DNA from: CAZAQK01 sp046344715
GTDB taxonomy: Bacteria > Pseudomonadota > Alphaproteobacteria > Rickettsiales > SXRF01
NCBI GenBank assembly: GCA_046344715.1
Contig: JBKDKX010000002.1
Span: 157,724 to 221,723 of the forward strand
Direction: 5' to 3'
DNA: 64,000 nt
Part shown: positions 26,767 to 35,993 of the stretch, piece by piece
Layout: each line of letters starts with the position of its first letter
How positions within the stretch are numbered: the first letter of the stretch is position 1
Program-made: the position numbers and the translations under genes
Notes under the pieces: generated by a model
Told to the model about the DNA's origin: nothing
The model's database searches: none
The model's input: the letters and a program-made list of their open reading frames with translations, nothing else

Positions 26767-26876
26767 AATTCAGTTGGTTGTTGGATATTGATTGATTTGC
26801 GCTTCCTGCAAACATCGCGTATATGTTATGGCCTGATACGCAAGAGTTCTAAGGCCACATATTTTAAGGATTTTGT

Positions 26877-28256
26877 TTGAAAACAGCAGCTACCATACAC
26901 GGCTATAATACACACAGGCCAGAAGATAAGCAGGCCATGTTGAGTGATATTGGTGTTGCATCTGTTGATGCGCTTTTTGACGCTGTGCCAAAATCACTAC
27001 GTCTCGTACGTCCTCTTAATTTACCGGAAGCATTGACAGAGTGGCAGCTTGAACGCCATATGCACGACATTGCTGCAAAAAATGCCACGGTAAAAACCCA
27101 CAATAGTTTTTTAGGCGGTGGGGCGTATGATCATTACATTCCGGCGGTGGTGGATGCGATTGTAAATCGTGGTGAGTTTTTGACATCATACACACCATAT
27201 CAACCTGAAATTAGCCAAGGATTGTTGCAGGCATTGCATGAATATCAGCAGTCGCTTGCCGTCATCACTGGTCTGCCGGTCGTGAATGGATCCTGCTATG
27301 ATGGAGCCACTGCACTTGCGGATAGCGCATGGGCATGTTGTCTGATTTCTGGTAAGCATGCGCAGGCGGAACTGGTGGTAAGCGCTGCAATTTGGCCTGA
27401 ATACCGTGAGGTGCTCGATAGTTACATGGATGGCCGTGCTGTGGTGCGTCACACCATGCCGTTTGATAATAAAACCGGCAAAATTGATGTAAAAAAACTC
27501 GATGAAATGCTGGCTAAAATCAAACCGGCTGGCTTCTTGTTCCAGTCACCCAATGCATTTGGGATCGTTGAAGATATTGAAGCTATTGCCAAGGCCTGTG
27601 CACGGCATGGCGTGATTTCATCATGTTCATTCAATCCACTGGCAGCAGGGCTGTTTCATTCACCGGGAGCGTGTGGGATTGATATTGTAACGTGTGATGG
27701 TCAGCCGCTGGGCATTCCGTTATCTGCGGGTGGTCCAAGCCTTGGCGTATTTGCTACTAAGCGTGAATATCGTGCGTATGTGCCGGGTCGCCTTATCGGC
27801 AAGGTAACAGACATAAATGGTAATCTGGCCTATGCGCTGGTGTATGAAGACCGCGAACAGCACGTTGCGCGTGAGCGTGCCACCAGCAATATTTGCTCTA
27901 ATCAGGCGCTGAATGCGTTGCGAGCGGTGATGTATTTAAGCAGCATTGGTAAGCATGGACTGGTTAAAGTAGCAACGCTGAACGCCAATAAATCGCACTA
28001 TCTGGCAGAGCAACTGGCAAGTATCAAAGGTATAAGCCTTGCATTTACGGGTGCATTCTTCAATGAGTTTGTAATTGTGCTGCCTAAGCCTGCACCCGAG
28101 GTGCTTAAGCAGCTTGAAGCAAAGAAAATATTTGGTGGCATTGATTATTCTGGCCGCTTCGGGTTGCAACATGCGTTGCTGGTGTGCGTAACAGAAAAGA
28201 AAACCAAAGCAGATATGGATGCATTGGCGTCTGCGCTTCGGGAGGTGCTGGCCTGA
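26877..28256 (+). CDS. gcvPA: Glycine dehydrogenase (decarboxylating) subunit 1
   Basis: 459 residues, the N-terminal half of the split P-protein of the glycine cleavage system, which with GcvPB decarboxylates glycine and loads the aminomethyl group on GcvH. Recognised by FLGGGAYDHYIPAVVDAIV, FLTSYTPYQPEISQGLLQALHEYQ, and RATSNICSNQALNALRAVMYLS. The start is a TTG at 26877, supported by AAGGA six bases upstream; no ATG fits before the conserved region. It overlaps gcvPB by one base. gcvT and gcvH are not in the window. Confidence 0.93.
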   Translation: MKTAATIHGYNTHRPEDKQAMLSDIGVASVDALFDAVPKSLRLVRPLNLPEALTEWQLERHMHDIAAKNATVKTHNSFLGGGAYDHYIPAVVDAIVNRGEFLTSYTPYQPEISQGLLQALHEYQQSLAVITGLPVVNGSCYDGATALADSAWACCLISGKHAQAELVVSAAIWPEYREVLDSYMDGRAVVRHTMPFDNKTGKIDVKKLDEMLAKIKPAGFLFQSPNAFGIVEDIEAIAKACARHGVISSCSFNPLAAGLFHSPGACGIDIVTCDGQPLGIPLSAGGPSLGVFATKREYRAYVPGRLIGKVTDINGNLAYALVYEDREQHVARERATSNICSNQALNALRAVMYLSSIGKHGLVKVATLNANKSHYLAEQLASIKGISLAFTGAFFNEFVIVLPKPAPEVLKQLEAKKIFGGIDYSGRFGLQHALLVCVTEKKTKADMDALASALREVLA

Positions 28257-29707
28257 TGCGTCCAACAATTTTTGATATTTCACGTGCAGGTGTTAGTGGC
28301 CATACAATTTTAGATACTGAATTCTCAGTATCCGACTGTGGAAAATATTACGACTCCGCCATGCTACGTGCTGCTGCGCCAGCATTACCTGAACTTGCAG
28401 AAATTGAAGTGGTACGGCATTATACGCAGCTGAGTTTAGAGAATCACGGTGTGGATAGTGGTGCATACCCGCTTGGGTCATGCACCATGAAATACAACCC
28501 AAAGCGTAATGATGTGTTTGCTAATTTATCCGGTTTTCGTGATGTGCATCCACACCAACCAGCGCACACGCAAGCAGGATTATGGGAAATGCTTTGTCAT
28601 CTGCAATCATATATTGCAGAGATCACTGGCATGGATGCCGTAAGTGTACAACCGGCAGCAGGTGCGCATGGGGAGCTTGCCGGGTTGCTTGTAATACGCA
28701 AATATTTTGAAGCGCGCGGGGAGAAGCGAAAGATTGTGCTGATTGCCGATAATGCGCATGGCACCAATCCGGCATCGGCTGCGATGGCGGGCTTTACCTG
28801 CCGCATTGTCCCCACGCAGCGCAATGGTCTGCTGGATATAGAAGCGCTCAAGGCCGAGTTGAACGGTGATGTTGCCGCATTTATGCTCACCAATCCTTCC
28901 ACCTTTGGGTTGTTTGAAGATCGCATCGAAGAAATAGCAAAACTAGTACACGCGAATGGGGCGCTTTTATATTACGACGGTGCAAACATGAATGCGCTGA
29001 TGGGTATCACCCGTCCGGGTGATATGGGCTTTGATGTGATGCATATCAATGTGCATAAAACCCTTTCTACACCGCATGGCGGTGGTGGTCCGGGAGCTGG
29101 TCCTGTGGGAGTAAAAAATTTCCTGAAGGACCATTTGCCTATGCCGTTGGCGCAAGGGCAGGGAGATATATATTCACCAAACTATTCTATTCCTGCGAGC
29201 ATCGGTCGTGTAAAAGCATTCCATGGCCATGTGGCGGTGTTGGCGCGGGCGTTCGCGTATATTCGTACCATGGGCGCGGAAGGTTTGAAGGAAGCATCCG
29301 AGAATGCGGTGCTGAATGCGAATTATGTACAGGCACGGCTCAAGGATATATTGCCACCCGTGTTCGATAAAACCTGTATGCATGAGTGCCTGCTCTCCGG
29401 CAATAAGCTAAGCATATCGGTATATAGTTTTGCCAAGCGCCTGATTGATTATGGTATTCATCCGCCGACACTGGTTGGGGCAGGGTGTGTATATTTTGGC
29501 GAAGATTTGAAATCGGCTATGCTGATTGAGCCAACAGAAACGGAAACCAAAGAATCGTTAGATCACTTGATTGATATTTTCCGTAAAGTGTTGGCTGAAA
29601 TTACACAGTATAAAGAGTTGGTTGAAACGGCTCCACACTCTGCCTCTATTGGCAAAATCGAGGCACGTGTGCAGGAAGTAGAATTTGAAAATAAAAGAAT
29701 AGCGTAG
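28256..29707 (+). CDS. gcvPB: Glycine dehydrogenase (decarboxylating) subunit 2
   Basis: 483 residues. The PLP lysine is in HINVHKTLSTPHGGGGPGAGP. YPLGSCTMKYNPK, QPAAGAHGELAGLLVIRKYF and ADNAHGTNPASAAMAGF are typical of GcvPB. ATG 28256 shares one base with the gcvPA stop (TGATG) and has GGAGG ten bases upstream; the longer frame from 28184 lies inside gcvPA and is rejected. The two subunits must be made together, and this junction suggests translational coupling. Confidence 0.94.
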   Translation: MRPTIFDISRAGVSGHTILDTEFSVSDCGKYYDSAMLRAAAPALPELAEIEVVRHYTQLSLENHGVDSGAYPLGSCTMKYNPKRNDVFANLSGFRDVHPHQPAHTQAGLWEMLCHLQSYIAEITGMDAVSVQPAAGAHGELAGLLVIRKYFEARGEKRKIVLIADNAHGTNPASAAMAGFTCRIVPTQRNGLLDIEALKAELNGDVAAFMLTNPSTFGLFEDRIEEIAKLVHANGALLYYDGANMNALMGITRPGDMGFDVMHINVHKTLSTPHGGGGPGAGPVGVKNFLKDHLPMPLAQGQGDIYSPNYSIPASIGRVKAFHGHVAVLARAFAYIRTMGAEGLKEASENAVLNANYVQARLKDILPPVFDKTCMHECLLSGNKLSISVYSFAKRLIDYGIHPPTLVGAGCVYFGEDLKSAMLIEPTETETKESLDHLIDIFRKVLAEITQYKELVETAPHSASIGKIEARVQEVEFENKRIA

Positions 29708-29716
29708 AGGATTAAT

Positions 29717-31489
29717 ATGTGTGGCATAGCTGGCGTAATTAATGCATCGGGAGTTCAGCCTCAGCATGTGGCGGGGATGATCGAGAAAATTCAATATCGC
29801 GGTGTAGATGAGCGCGGTGTGGAAGCTATCGGACAGCGAGCCATCATGGCGCATGCGCGTCTTGCTGTAGTAGACCCAGAAAACGGCAAGCAGCCTATGT
29901 CTAATACGGATGGCACGGTATGGGTAACATTCAATGGCGAGATATATAATTATGTTGAGCTGCGCGAAGAACTGAAAGCCAAAGGCTATAAATTCAAATC
30001 ACGCTGCGATACCGAAGTGCTGGTGCATTTGTGGCGTGAAGAGGGCGAAAAAATGCTTTCGCGCTTAATCGGCATGTTTGCATTCTGCATATGGGATACA
30101 AAAAATGATCGTGGCATTTTAGCACGTGACCGGCAGGGCATTAAACCTTGCTTTATCACGCCGTATCAAGGCGGTATAGCCTATGCCAGTGAGATGAAAG
30201 CCTTATTTGCATTGCCCGGCATGAAGCCAGAAGTGAATCCTGCAGCGCTCAAAGAAATGTTTGCGTTTAATTACTGTCCGCCGCCGCAAACCTGTTTCAA
30301 GGGCATTACCCATCTTGAACCCGGCACCTACCTGTTGTTTGAGGGTAGCAAAGCGCCAGTGACCAAGCGTTACTGGCAATGGCCGTTTGCTGAAGAAAAA
30401 CAGACGCCTTCACTTGAGGAATTCGAAGCGCTGCTTGATGATGCTGTGCGCATGCAGATGCGGTTCGATGTTGATGGCGGCATGTATCTTTCCGGTGGAG
30501 TGGATTCATCGGTGGTTGCATATCACCTCAAAAAACAATGGAACCGTCCAAAGATTGGCGCATTTGGCCTGAATTTCCCCAATCAGGATTATTCAGAATA
30601 TGGCTATTCCGAAGAAGTAGCAAAGCTGCTGGATATTGACCTGCGCGAAGCGCGCATCATGCCGGAGATGATTCCGGATATTGCCAATAAAGTAGTCTAC
30701 CATGCTGAACAACCGCATGGTGATTTCTCATTCTTCTTATTTTTCCTGCTGGCGCAGCGTGCACATCAGGATAAGAAAATCGTGATGTTTACCGGTGACG
30801 GGCCCGATGAGGCACTCGCCGGATTCCGGCATAACGAGCAATATTTCCATGAGCAGGCGCGCATGAACTTCTCGCTTGCTAATTATTTCAACGTGATTTG
30901 CTACATGGATACCGCGGCACGCCAGCAACTGCTCAATCCGGATTTTGATAAAGCCACGCCAGATCCTGTAACGCGCTTTGAGCAGATTCTGGCGCCTTGG
31001 CGCGAGCTTGAACCAGTGGAGCAGATTGTGGCGTATGAATGCACCAGTCTGATGCCGGGCAACAATCTGGTAAAAGGCGATCGCATGGGCGCGTGCTGGT
31101 CAACCGAAGGGCGTTCGCCACTCATTGATCATCGTGTGAGTGAGCTTTTTATTCGTCTGCCAGTAAACCAGAAATTCCGTGATGGTATTGGCAAGTATTA
31201 CCTGAAAAATTACGCAGCACAAAAGTTCCCGCGTGACCTGATATTCAAGAAAAAATCCATGCCTACCTTGCCGATTGGCGAGTGGATAAAATCTTCACTG
31301 TATGACTGGGCACATGATACACTGGCCTCTGCCGATGAAAATTATATGAACAAAAAAGCAATTTTGCACATGCTGGCCGAGCATAAATCTGGCGCAAAGA
31401 ACCATACGCGCTCGCTGCGTACTCTGGTGATGACGCAGCTATGGATTGAACAATGTGTTAAAGCCAGCGCACAAAGCAAAGCGGCATAA
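29717..31489 (+). CDS. asnB: Asparagine synthase (glutamine-hydrolysing)
   Basis: 590 residues. MCGIAGVI starts the class II glutaminase domain, with Cys2 as nucleophile; VTFNGEIYNY and SRCDTEVLVHLW follow. The synthetase domain has the ATP loop MYLSGGVDSSVVAYHL (about 256-270), FTGDGPDEALAGF and GRSPLIDHRVSE. It makes asparagine from aspartate, or amidates another acid in related pathways. It begins ten bases after gcvPB and is followed 11 bases later by a glutamine synthetase-family gene, so these form one run of nitrogen genes. A special substrate is possible but not shown. Confidence 0.9.
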   Translation: MCGIAGVINASGVQPQHVAGMIEKIQYRGVDERGVEAIGQRAIMAHARLAVVDPENGKQPMSNTDGTVWVTFNGEIYNYVELREELKAKGYKFKSRCDTEVLVHLWREEGEKMLSRLIGMFAFCIWDTKNDRGILARDRQGIKPCFITPYQGGIAYASEMKALFALPGMKPEVNPAALKEMFAFNYCPPPQTCFKGITHLEPGTYLLFEGSKAPVTKRYWQWPFAEEKQTPSLEEFEALLDDAVRMQMRFDVDGGMYLSGGVDSSVVAYHLKKQWNRPKIGAFGLNFPNQDYSEYGYSEEVAKLLDIDLREARIMPEMIPDIANKVVYHAEQPHGDFSFFLFFLLAQRAHQDKKIVMFTGDGPDEALAGFRHNEQYFHEQARMNFSLANYFNVICYMDTAARQQLLNPDFDKATPDPVTRFEQILAPWRELEPVEQIVAYECTSLMPGNNLVKGDRMGACWSTEGRSPLIDHRVSELFIRLPVNQKFRDGIGKYYLKNYAAQKFPRDLIFKKKSMPTLPIGEWIKSSLYDWAHDTLASADENYMNKKAILHMLAEHKSGAKNHTRSLRTLVMTQLWIEQCVKASAQSKAA

Positions 31490-31500
31490 GGAGAGCTTTC

Positions 31501-32802
31501 ATGACAACAGACTTAAGTGATGTGGCACGCAAAAAAGGTATTAAATATTTCCTTATTAGTTTTACCGATATGTTTGGGGTGATGCGCTCCAAGCTGGTGC
31601 CTGCACATGCCATAAAAGATATGCAAAAAAGCGGTGCAGGTTTTGCAGGCTTTGCCACGCATCTGGATATGACGCCTGCAAATTCTGATACGTTTGCCAT
31701 ACCTGATGCCGACAGCCTTATACAATTGCCATGGCAAAAAGATGTGGCATGGGTTACCAGCGATCTAGTGATGGATGGTAATGCCGTTGCACATGCGCCT
31801 CGCCATGTATTGAAGCATGTTATGCAGGCGGCGTCCAAGGCAGGATATATAATGAAAACAGGCGTGGAGTGTGAATTCTTCCTGCTGGATGCGGAAGGAA
31901 TGGCCGTGGCTGATATTCACGATAAGCAGGCAAAGCCTTGCTATGACCAGCATGCACTGATGCGCCGTTATGACCTTATAAGCGAAATCTGTGACACAAT
32001 GCACGTTCTCGGCTGGAATCCGTACCAGAACGATCATGAAGATGGTAATGGGCAGTTTGAAATGAACTGGGGTTATGCGGATTGCATGACTACAGCTAAC
32101 CGCCATGCATTCTTCAAATTCATGGTGCGCTCGCTCGCTGAAAAGCGTGGCCTACGTGCCAGCTTCATGCCGAAGCCATTCTCCGGCCTTACTGGGAATG
32201 GCTGCCATATGCATTTTTCGCTATGGGACAAGACTGGCAAGAAAAATGTGTTTGTTGATCCCAAGGGTGAGGCGGGCTTATCCGCGTTGGCATATCACTT
32301 CCTCGGCGGTGTGCTGAAGGACGCATCCGCGATATGTTCTATCACCAATCCAACTATCAACAGCTATAAGCGTATCAACGCAGCGGTGACTACATCTGGT
32401 GCCACATGGTCGCCTAATACTATTTCCTATACTGGTAATAACCGCACGCACATGGTGCGTATTCCGGATGGTGACCGTTTTGAATTCCGCCTGCCGGATG
32501 GCGCAGCGAATCCGTATTTATTGCCAGCGGTTGTGCTGGCGGCTGGTCTTGAAGGCATGCGCACCAAGCAGAATCCAGGTAAGCGTATGGACAATAATAT
32601 GTATGAAAACCCAATTCAGAACGCGCGCAAATTGCCGCAAACGCTTAACGAGGCATTGACTGTTCTCGATGAATCCAGCGCGTTGCGTCAGGGCATGGGC
32701 GATGCATTTGTGGATAGCTATGTTAAGCTCAAGCGGCAGGAATGGAAGCGTTACCTTGGTCATGTATCTGTCTGGGAACGTGAGACGTATATGGATATAT
32801 AA
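31501..32802 (+). CDS. glnT: Type III glutamine synthetase-family protein (GlnT-like)
   Basis: 433 residues, similar to the short type III glutamate-ammonia ligases (GlnT) rather than GlnA. Visible: FTDMFGVMRSKLVP at the N-terminus, GVECEFFLLD (metal Glu), EDGNGQFEMNW, GNGCHMHFSLWD, TNPTINSYKRI and DRFEFRLPDGAANPYL. The family joins an amine to the gamma-carboxyl of glutamate; some members use methylamine (GmaS) instead of ammonia. None of the N-methylglutamate pathway genes is in the window, so ammonia is the simple guess. AGGAGAG precedes the start. Confidence 0.88.
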   Translation: MTTDLSDVARKKGIKYFLISFTDMFGVMRSKLVPAHAIKDMQKSGAGFAGFATHLDMTPANSDTFAIPDADSLIQLPWQKDVAWVTSDLVMDGNAVAHAPRHVLKHVMQAASKAGYIMKTGVECEFFLLDAEGMAVADIHDKQAKPCYDQHALMRRYDLISEICDTMHVLGWNPYQNDHEDGNGQFEMNWGYADCMTTANRHAFFKFMVRSLAEKRGLRASFMPKPFSGLTGNGCHMHFSLWDKTGKKNVFVDPKGEAGLSALAYHFLGGVLKDASAICSITNPTINSYKRINAAVTTSGATWSPNTISYTGNNRTHMVRIPDGDRFEFRLPDGAANPYLLPAVVLAAGLEGMRTKQNPGKRMDNNMYENPIQNARKLPQTLNEALTVLDESSALRQGMGDAFVDSYVKLKRQEWKRYLGHVSVWERETYMDI

Positions 32803-32825
32803 ACCGAACGAGCAGAGGGATGAAC

Positions 32826-33338
32826 ATGAGAATATTAATGTACGTAGTACTTTTGGGTGCGATTGCAGGAAATGTTTATGCGGATACTACTACAGCAGAT
32901 CCCCTTGGTGTGATGCGTAAACCTGCGAAGCCGATTACGGTAGAAGAGATTAAGAAGATGGTTCAGGAGGCTGAACACAAGCTGCTAACCGAAGAGCCAA
33001 AAGATGCCCGGCAGGCAGTAATGGCAGTCAATAAATGTATAGAAAAAACAATAGATCAGAAGGCATTCCAAGCTCTGAATGCACAGAGCAGAAATGTAGA
33101 CAAACAGGTAAAAGAACTGTGCAAGGCAGGGCAGGAGGCAGAAGCAAAAGAGCTTCAGAAACAGTATGCCTTACAGTTTGCTGCGTCTAAAGAATATCAG
33201 GCAATGAAGGCCTGCGTTGATAAATACAAAATGTCATTTTATGACGATGCAGCGTTTGACGCTATTCGCAGAAGCATGGCGCGCGCAGATACACAGACGA
33301 CTGTAGAGTGCAAAAGACCAGCTACTCCTAACTCTTAG
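32826..33338 (+). CDS. Secreted hypothetical protein with four cysteines
   Basis: About 170 residues, no family recognised. MRILMYVVLLGAIAGNVYAD looks like a signal peptide. The mature part is helical and charged, with four Cys (in NKCIEK, ELCKAG, KACVDK, VECKRP) that could form two disulfides in the periplasm. AGAGGG lies seven bases before ATG 32826; ATG 32820 touches that site and is less likely. It follows glnT by 23 bases and converges with msrA, overlapping it by 11 bases. Confidence 0.75.
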   Translation: MRILMYVVLLGAIAGNVYADTTTADPLGVMRKPAKPITVEEIKKMVQEAEHKLLTEEPKDARQAVMAVNKCIEKTIDQKAFQALNAQSRNVDKQVKELCKAGQEAEAKELQKQYALQFAASKEYQAMKACVDKYKMSFYDDAAFDAIRRSMARADTQTTVECKRPATPNS

Positions 33339-33909
33339 CCTTTAACTCCTGAAGTCGTTCATCACGGCCGCAGCCAGCGCGGTAACGCTTATAGCGATCT
33401 TTGCTTTTAGCATAATATTGCTGGTGATAGTCCTCAGCAGGATAGAATATTTCTGCATCGCGGATGATGGTGGCAACGGGTGACTTGAACTTCTCTGCCA
33501 CCTTTGCTTTCGTTTCTTCTGCTAGCTTTTTCTGGCTGGTGTCGTGTACAAAAATACCGGCGCGATATTGTGTGCCTTTGTCACAAAACTGGCCATATTC
33601 ATCCAGCGGGTCAATATTTTCCCAGAATATGTTCAGTAATTTTTCATAGCTGACTTTTTTAGGGTCGTAGGTGATTTCAATGGCTTCAAAATGGCCGGTA
33701 ATGCCTGAGGAAACCTGTTCGTAAGTGGGGTTCTTGGTATGTCCGCCAGTGTAGCCTGAAATGACGTTGCTGACACCGTCAATACTCGCGAATTCTGCCT
33801 CCATACACCAGAAGCATCCGCCTGCGAAGGTTGCTTTGTGCTGCGTATCGGCCATAACTGCTCCAGAAAAGAATAACATGATGATATATAATAAAGCTAT
33901 AGCTTTCAT
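33328..33909 (-). CDS. msrA: Peptide methionine sulfoxide reductase MsrA, exported form
   Basis: 193 residues. Residues 1-20 (KAIALLYIIMLFFSGAVMA) form a signal peptide, so it acts in the periplasm. The catalytic motif GGCFWCMEAEF follows (C32). SGYTGGHTKNPTYEQVSSGITGHFEAIEI, DEYGQFCDKGTQYR and FYPAEDYHQQYY are the usual MsrA blocks. A C-terminal Cys (CGRDE) may be the resolving residue. GAGGAG lies seven bases before ATG 33909; an upstream TTG is rejected. It repairs oxidised methionine in envelope proteins. Confidence 0.95.
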   Translation of the reverse strand: MKAIALLYIIMLFFSGAVMADTQHKATFAGGCFWCMEAEFASIDGVSNVISGYTGGHTKNPTYEQVSSGITGHFEAIEITYDPKKVSYEKLLNIFWENIDPLDEYGQFCDKGTQYRAGIFVHDTSQKKLAEETKAKVAEKFKSPVATIIRDAEIFYPAEDYHQQYYAKSKDRYKRYRAGCGRDERLQELKAKS

Positions 33910-33991
33910 GAGAACACTCCTCAATCTCTAAACAATGACTGTCTGATAGTATATTCGCTTCAAAGCATCGGTAAGTTACAGAGGCAATAAA

Positions 33992-34426
33992 CTAAAACCC
34001 TGCCATTTTACAAATATGTGCCCATTCAGCATGTGTAACCGGTTGCACTGACAGCCGCGCTGAGGTGTTAAGTGACATGTTGGCGAGTTTTGGCTCTGCT
34101 TTCACTGCAGCAAGCGTGATGGGTTTTGGCATGGGCATTTTTGCTCTCACATCCACCACCACCCAGGGCTCGCCTTTTTCGGCAGTGGGATCGGGGTAAT
34201 GCTCACGGGTGATTTCTACAATGCCAACAATATCCTTACCTTCATTAGAATGATAAAAGAAGCATTCATCACCGAGTCGCATTTTCATCAGATTCTGTTT
34301 TGCCAGATGGTTGCGAACACCGCTCCAGAACGTACCTTTTGCACCAGCTTTTACCTGCTGATCCCATGACCATGCAGAGGGTTCAGATTTAATCAGCCAG
34401 TAGTGTTTGGAAGGTGTGGCGCTCAT
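33992..34426 (-). CDS. EVE-domain protein
   Basis: 144 residues, a single EVE domain (PUA-like fold): HYWLIKSEPSAWSWDQQ, GTFWSGVRNHLAKQNLMKMRLGDECFFYHSN, GIVGIVEI-like KDIVGIVEITREHYPDPT and PWVVVDVRAK. EVE proteins are thought to bind modified bases in nucleic acids; the bacterial housekeeping role is not well defined. It lies 12 bases from the PAS-domain gene at the edge of the chemotaxis region, transcribed in the same direction, but a shared function is not evident. Confidence 0.9.
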   Translation of the reverse strand: MSATPSKHYWLIKSEPSAWSWDQQVKAGAKGTFWSGVRNHLAKQNLMKMRLGDECFFYHSNEGKDIVGIVEITREHYPDPTAEKGEPWVVVDVRAKMPMPKPITLAAVKAEPKLANMSLNTSARLSVQPVTHAEWAHICKMAGF

Positions 34427-34438
34427 AGCACCGCAAGA

Positions 34439-34885
34439 TTAATACACGCGCCAGGACATGCAACCAATAATATGCGCGACTTCTTTGTCATTAAAGCCAA
34501 GTGGCAGCATACAGGTGCGATAACGTATATGTACATTACGCAGATTCACAAACTCGGATTCATCAATAACAGGAGTCTTGGATTGCCTTACGTCGTCAAA
34601 TTTGTGTGCGGTTGAATAATTAGTAGAAGAAACCAGCCTTGCTGCAACGTCCGGATTGCTGATATCATCGCCATACGCTTCGATTAAATCGGTGCCGAGA
34701 TAGCTATAGCGGTAACCAAGTCTGCGCGTTACATCATCAATACTCACAAGAAAGCAAGAATCCCATATATCCGCAATTGCGTCGGGATCTATCTGGCTCT
34801 CAGACGGAAAACTGCGTCCCTTTTTCAGAGATTCCCAGTATTTAATGAGTTTTTCATTCGACCTGTTGCTAATATCGTGAGACAT
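34439..34885 (-). CDS. PAS_5-type single-domain protein
   Basis: 148 residues. NEKLIKYWESLKKGRSFPSESQIDPDAI, followed by CFLVSIDD and YRYSYLGTDLIEAYGDDI, matches the alphaproteobacterial PAS_5 type, in which a PAS-like fold stands alone. MLPLGFNDKEVAHIIGCMSW is the usual ending. It begins one base after the cheZ stop, so it is likely co-expressed with the chemotaxis genes and could sense a small ligand or bind a signalling partner. No cofactor or partner is evident. Confidence 0.75.
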   Translation of the reverse strand: MSHDISNRSNEKLIKYWESLKKGRSFPSESQIDPDAIADIWDSCFLVSIDDVTRRLGYRYSYLGTDLIEAYGDDISNPDVAARLVSSTNYSTAHKFDDVRQSKTPVIDESEFVNLRNVHIRYRTCMLPLGFNDKEVAHIIGCMSWRVY

Positions 34886-34886
34886 G

Positions 34887-35540
34887 TTAGCTACCGGACT
34901 TCAGGCTTTTAAACAGGCTATCCACATCATCCTGCGAGATGGCATCCTGCGGTAATTGTGGGCCATTAAGCAGTTCACGGTCATCTTTTGGAAGCACAAC
35001 TTCGCTTGTATTGGCGGCTTGCGGGGTGCCTGCGATGGTTGAGACATTAAACAGTTTCAGGAGATTCTGCACATGACCTTCAACAGTAGTGATAAGTTTA
35101 ATCACCTTTTTGATACGTTGACTGGTTAAATCCTGAAAATTACATGCCTCAAAGATTTTGGTGCAGGCTTCCTGTATCTTTTCTTCCTTATCGCCCCCCA
35201 TACCCTCTATAATATTCTTGATGGCATCTACGGAATCCATGATATTGTTGGTTGCGTCTTCGGTAGATTTAATCACAGTATCCAGATGCAGTGACGCATC
35301 ATTCATGGCCTGCTGGTTGGCTACTTTATTTCCAGACAGTGCAAGGATTTCCGCTTTAGCGTCCTCAATATCTTTTACCATTCTGGCAATTTCCTGCTGA
35401 AGCGCGCTATCATTGCGTGACCCCATGATGGTGGCGACAACAGAGCCGGCATCTTCCATGGAAATTTTACCCTTGGCTTCACGCAGCTTATCGAGTTCCT
35501 TAAACAGGGTAGTACCCAGCGTGGCGCGATTATCTGTCAT
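34887..35540 (-). CDS. cheZ: Chemotaxis protein phosphatase CheZ
   Basis: 217 residues. A long helical hairpin carries ACNFQDLTSQRIKKVIKLI, with the catalytic Gln and Asp (about Q136, D137) that remove phosphate from CheY-P. The C-terminal SQDDVDSLFKSLKS, after a flexible linker, resembles the CheY-binding helix of CheZ. CheZ is less widespread in Alphaproteobacteria than in gamma- and betaproteobacteria, so it is a useful marker here. It is followed (same operon) by cheY, cheR, cheB, a second cheY, cheW and cheA in reverse order of transcription. Confidence 0.9.
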   Translation of the reverse strand: MTDNRATLGTTLFKELDKLREAKGKISMEDAGSVVATIMGSRNDSALQQEIARMVKDIEDAKAEILALSGNKVANQQAMNDASLHLDTVIKSTEDATNNIMDSVDAIKNIIEGMGGDKEEKIQEACTKIFEACNFQDLTSQRIKKVIKLITTVEGHVQNLLKLFNVSTIAGTPQAANTSEVVLPKDDRELLNGPQLPQDAISQDDVDSLFKSLKSGS

Positions 35541-35582
35541 GGTGTTTCTCCAGTGTTAGTTCACGGTCAAAAAATAGCATAG

Positions 35583-35975
35583 TCAGAAATTACCAAAAAT
35601 ACTCATCATTTTAGTTTTTAGTGTTTGTGCGTTAAACGGCTTGATAATATAATTACTGACACCAGCAGTCTTTGCTGCCAGAATATTTTCCGGTTTGCTT
35701 TCTGCTGTTACCATGAGGAATGGTATACGCTTGAGTTTTTCATGCGCGCGCACATTTTTCAGCAAATCAAGGCCGGTCATAGGCTCCATATGCCAATCTG
35801 AAATGATGAAGTCATAAGCTTTCTCGTTTAGCTTAACAAGCGCATCCGTTCCATCGATAGCTTCATCAGTATTCTTGAACCCAATCTGTTTAACCAAGTC
35901 ACGCACAATACGCCGCATTGTGGTGTTGTCTTCCACAATGAGGATTTGCATGTTTTTATTCACAGGTGCAGACAT
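35583..35975 (-). CDS. cheY: CheY-like response regulator
   Basis: 130 residues, a single receiver domain. Acidic pocket LIVEDN, phospho-acceptor D60 in FIISDWHMEPMTG, Thr in LMVTAESK and Lys in YIIKPFN. It is closest in style to true CheY, which binds the flagellar switch. ATG 35975 has AAGGAG eight bases upstream; the GTG at 35984 would be too close to it. CheZ is the next gene downstream, the natural phosphatase partner. Confidence 0.92.
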   Translation of the reverse strand: MSAPVNKNMQILIVEDNTTMRRIVRDLVKQIGFKNTDEAIDGTDALVKLNEKAYDFIISDWHMEPMTGLDLLKNVRAHEKLKRIPFLMVTAESKPENILAAKTAGVSNYIIKPFNAQTLKTKMMSIFGNF

Positions 35976-35993
35976 TATTTTCACTCCTTGCCA

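Noticed and set aside
26749..26876. Glycine riboswitch before gcvPA
   Set aside because: The gap is too short for the tandem form and no conserved aptamer core is visible by eye.
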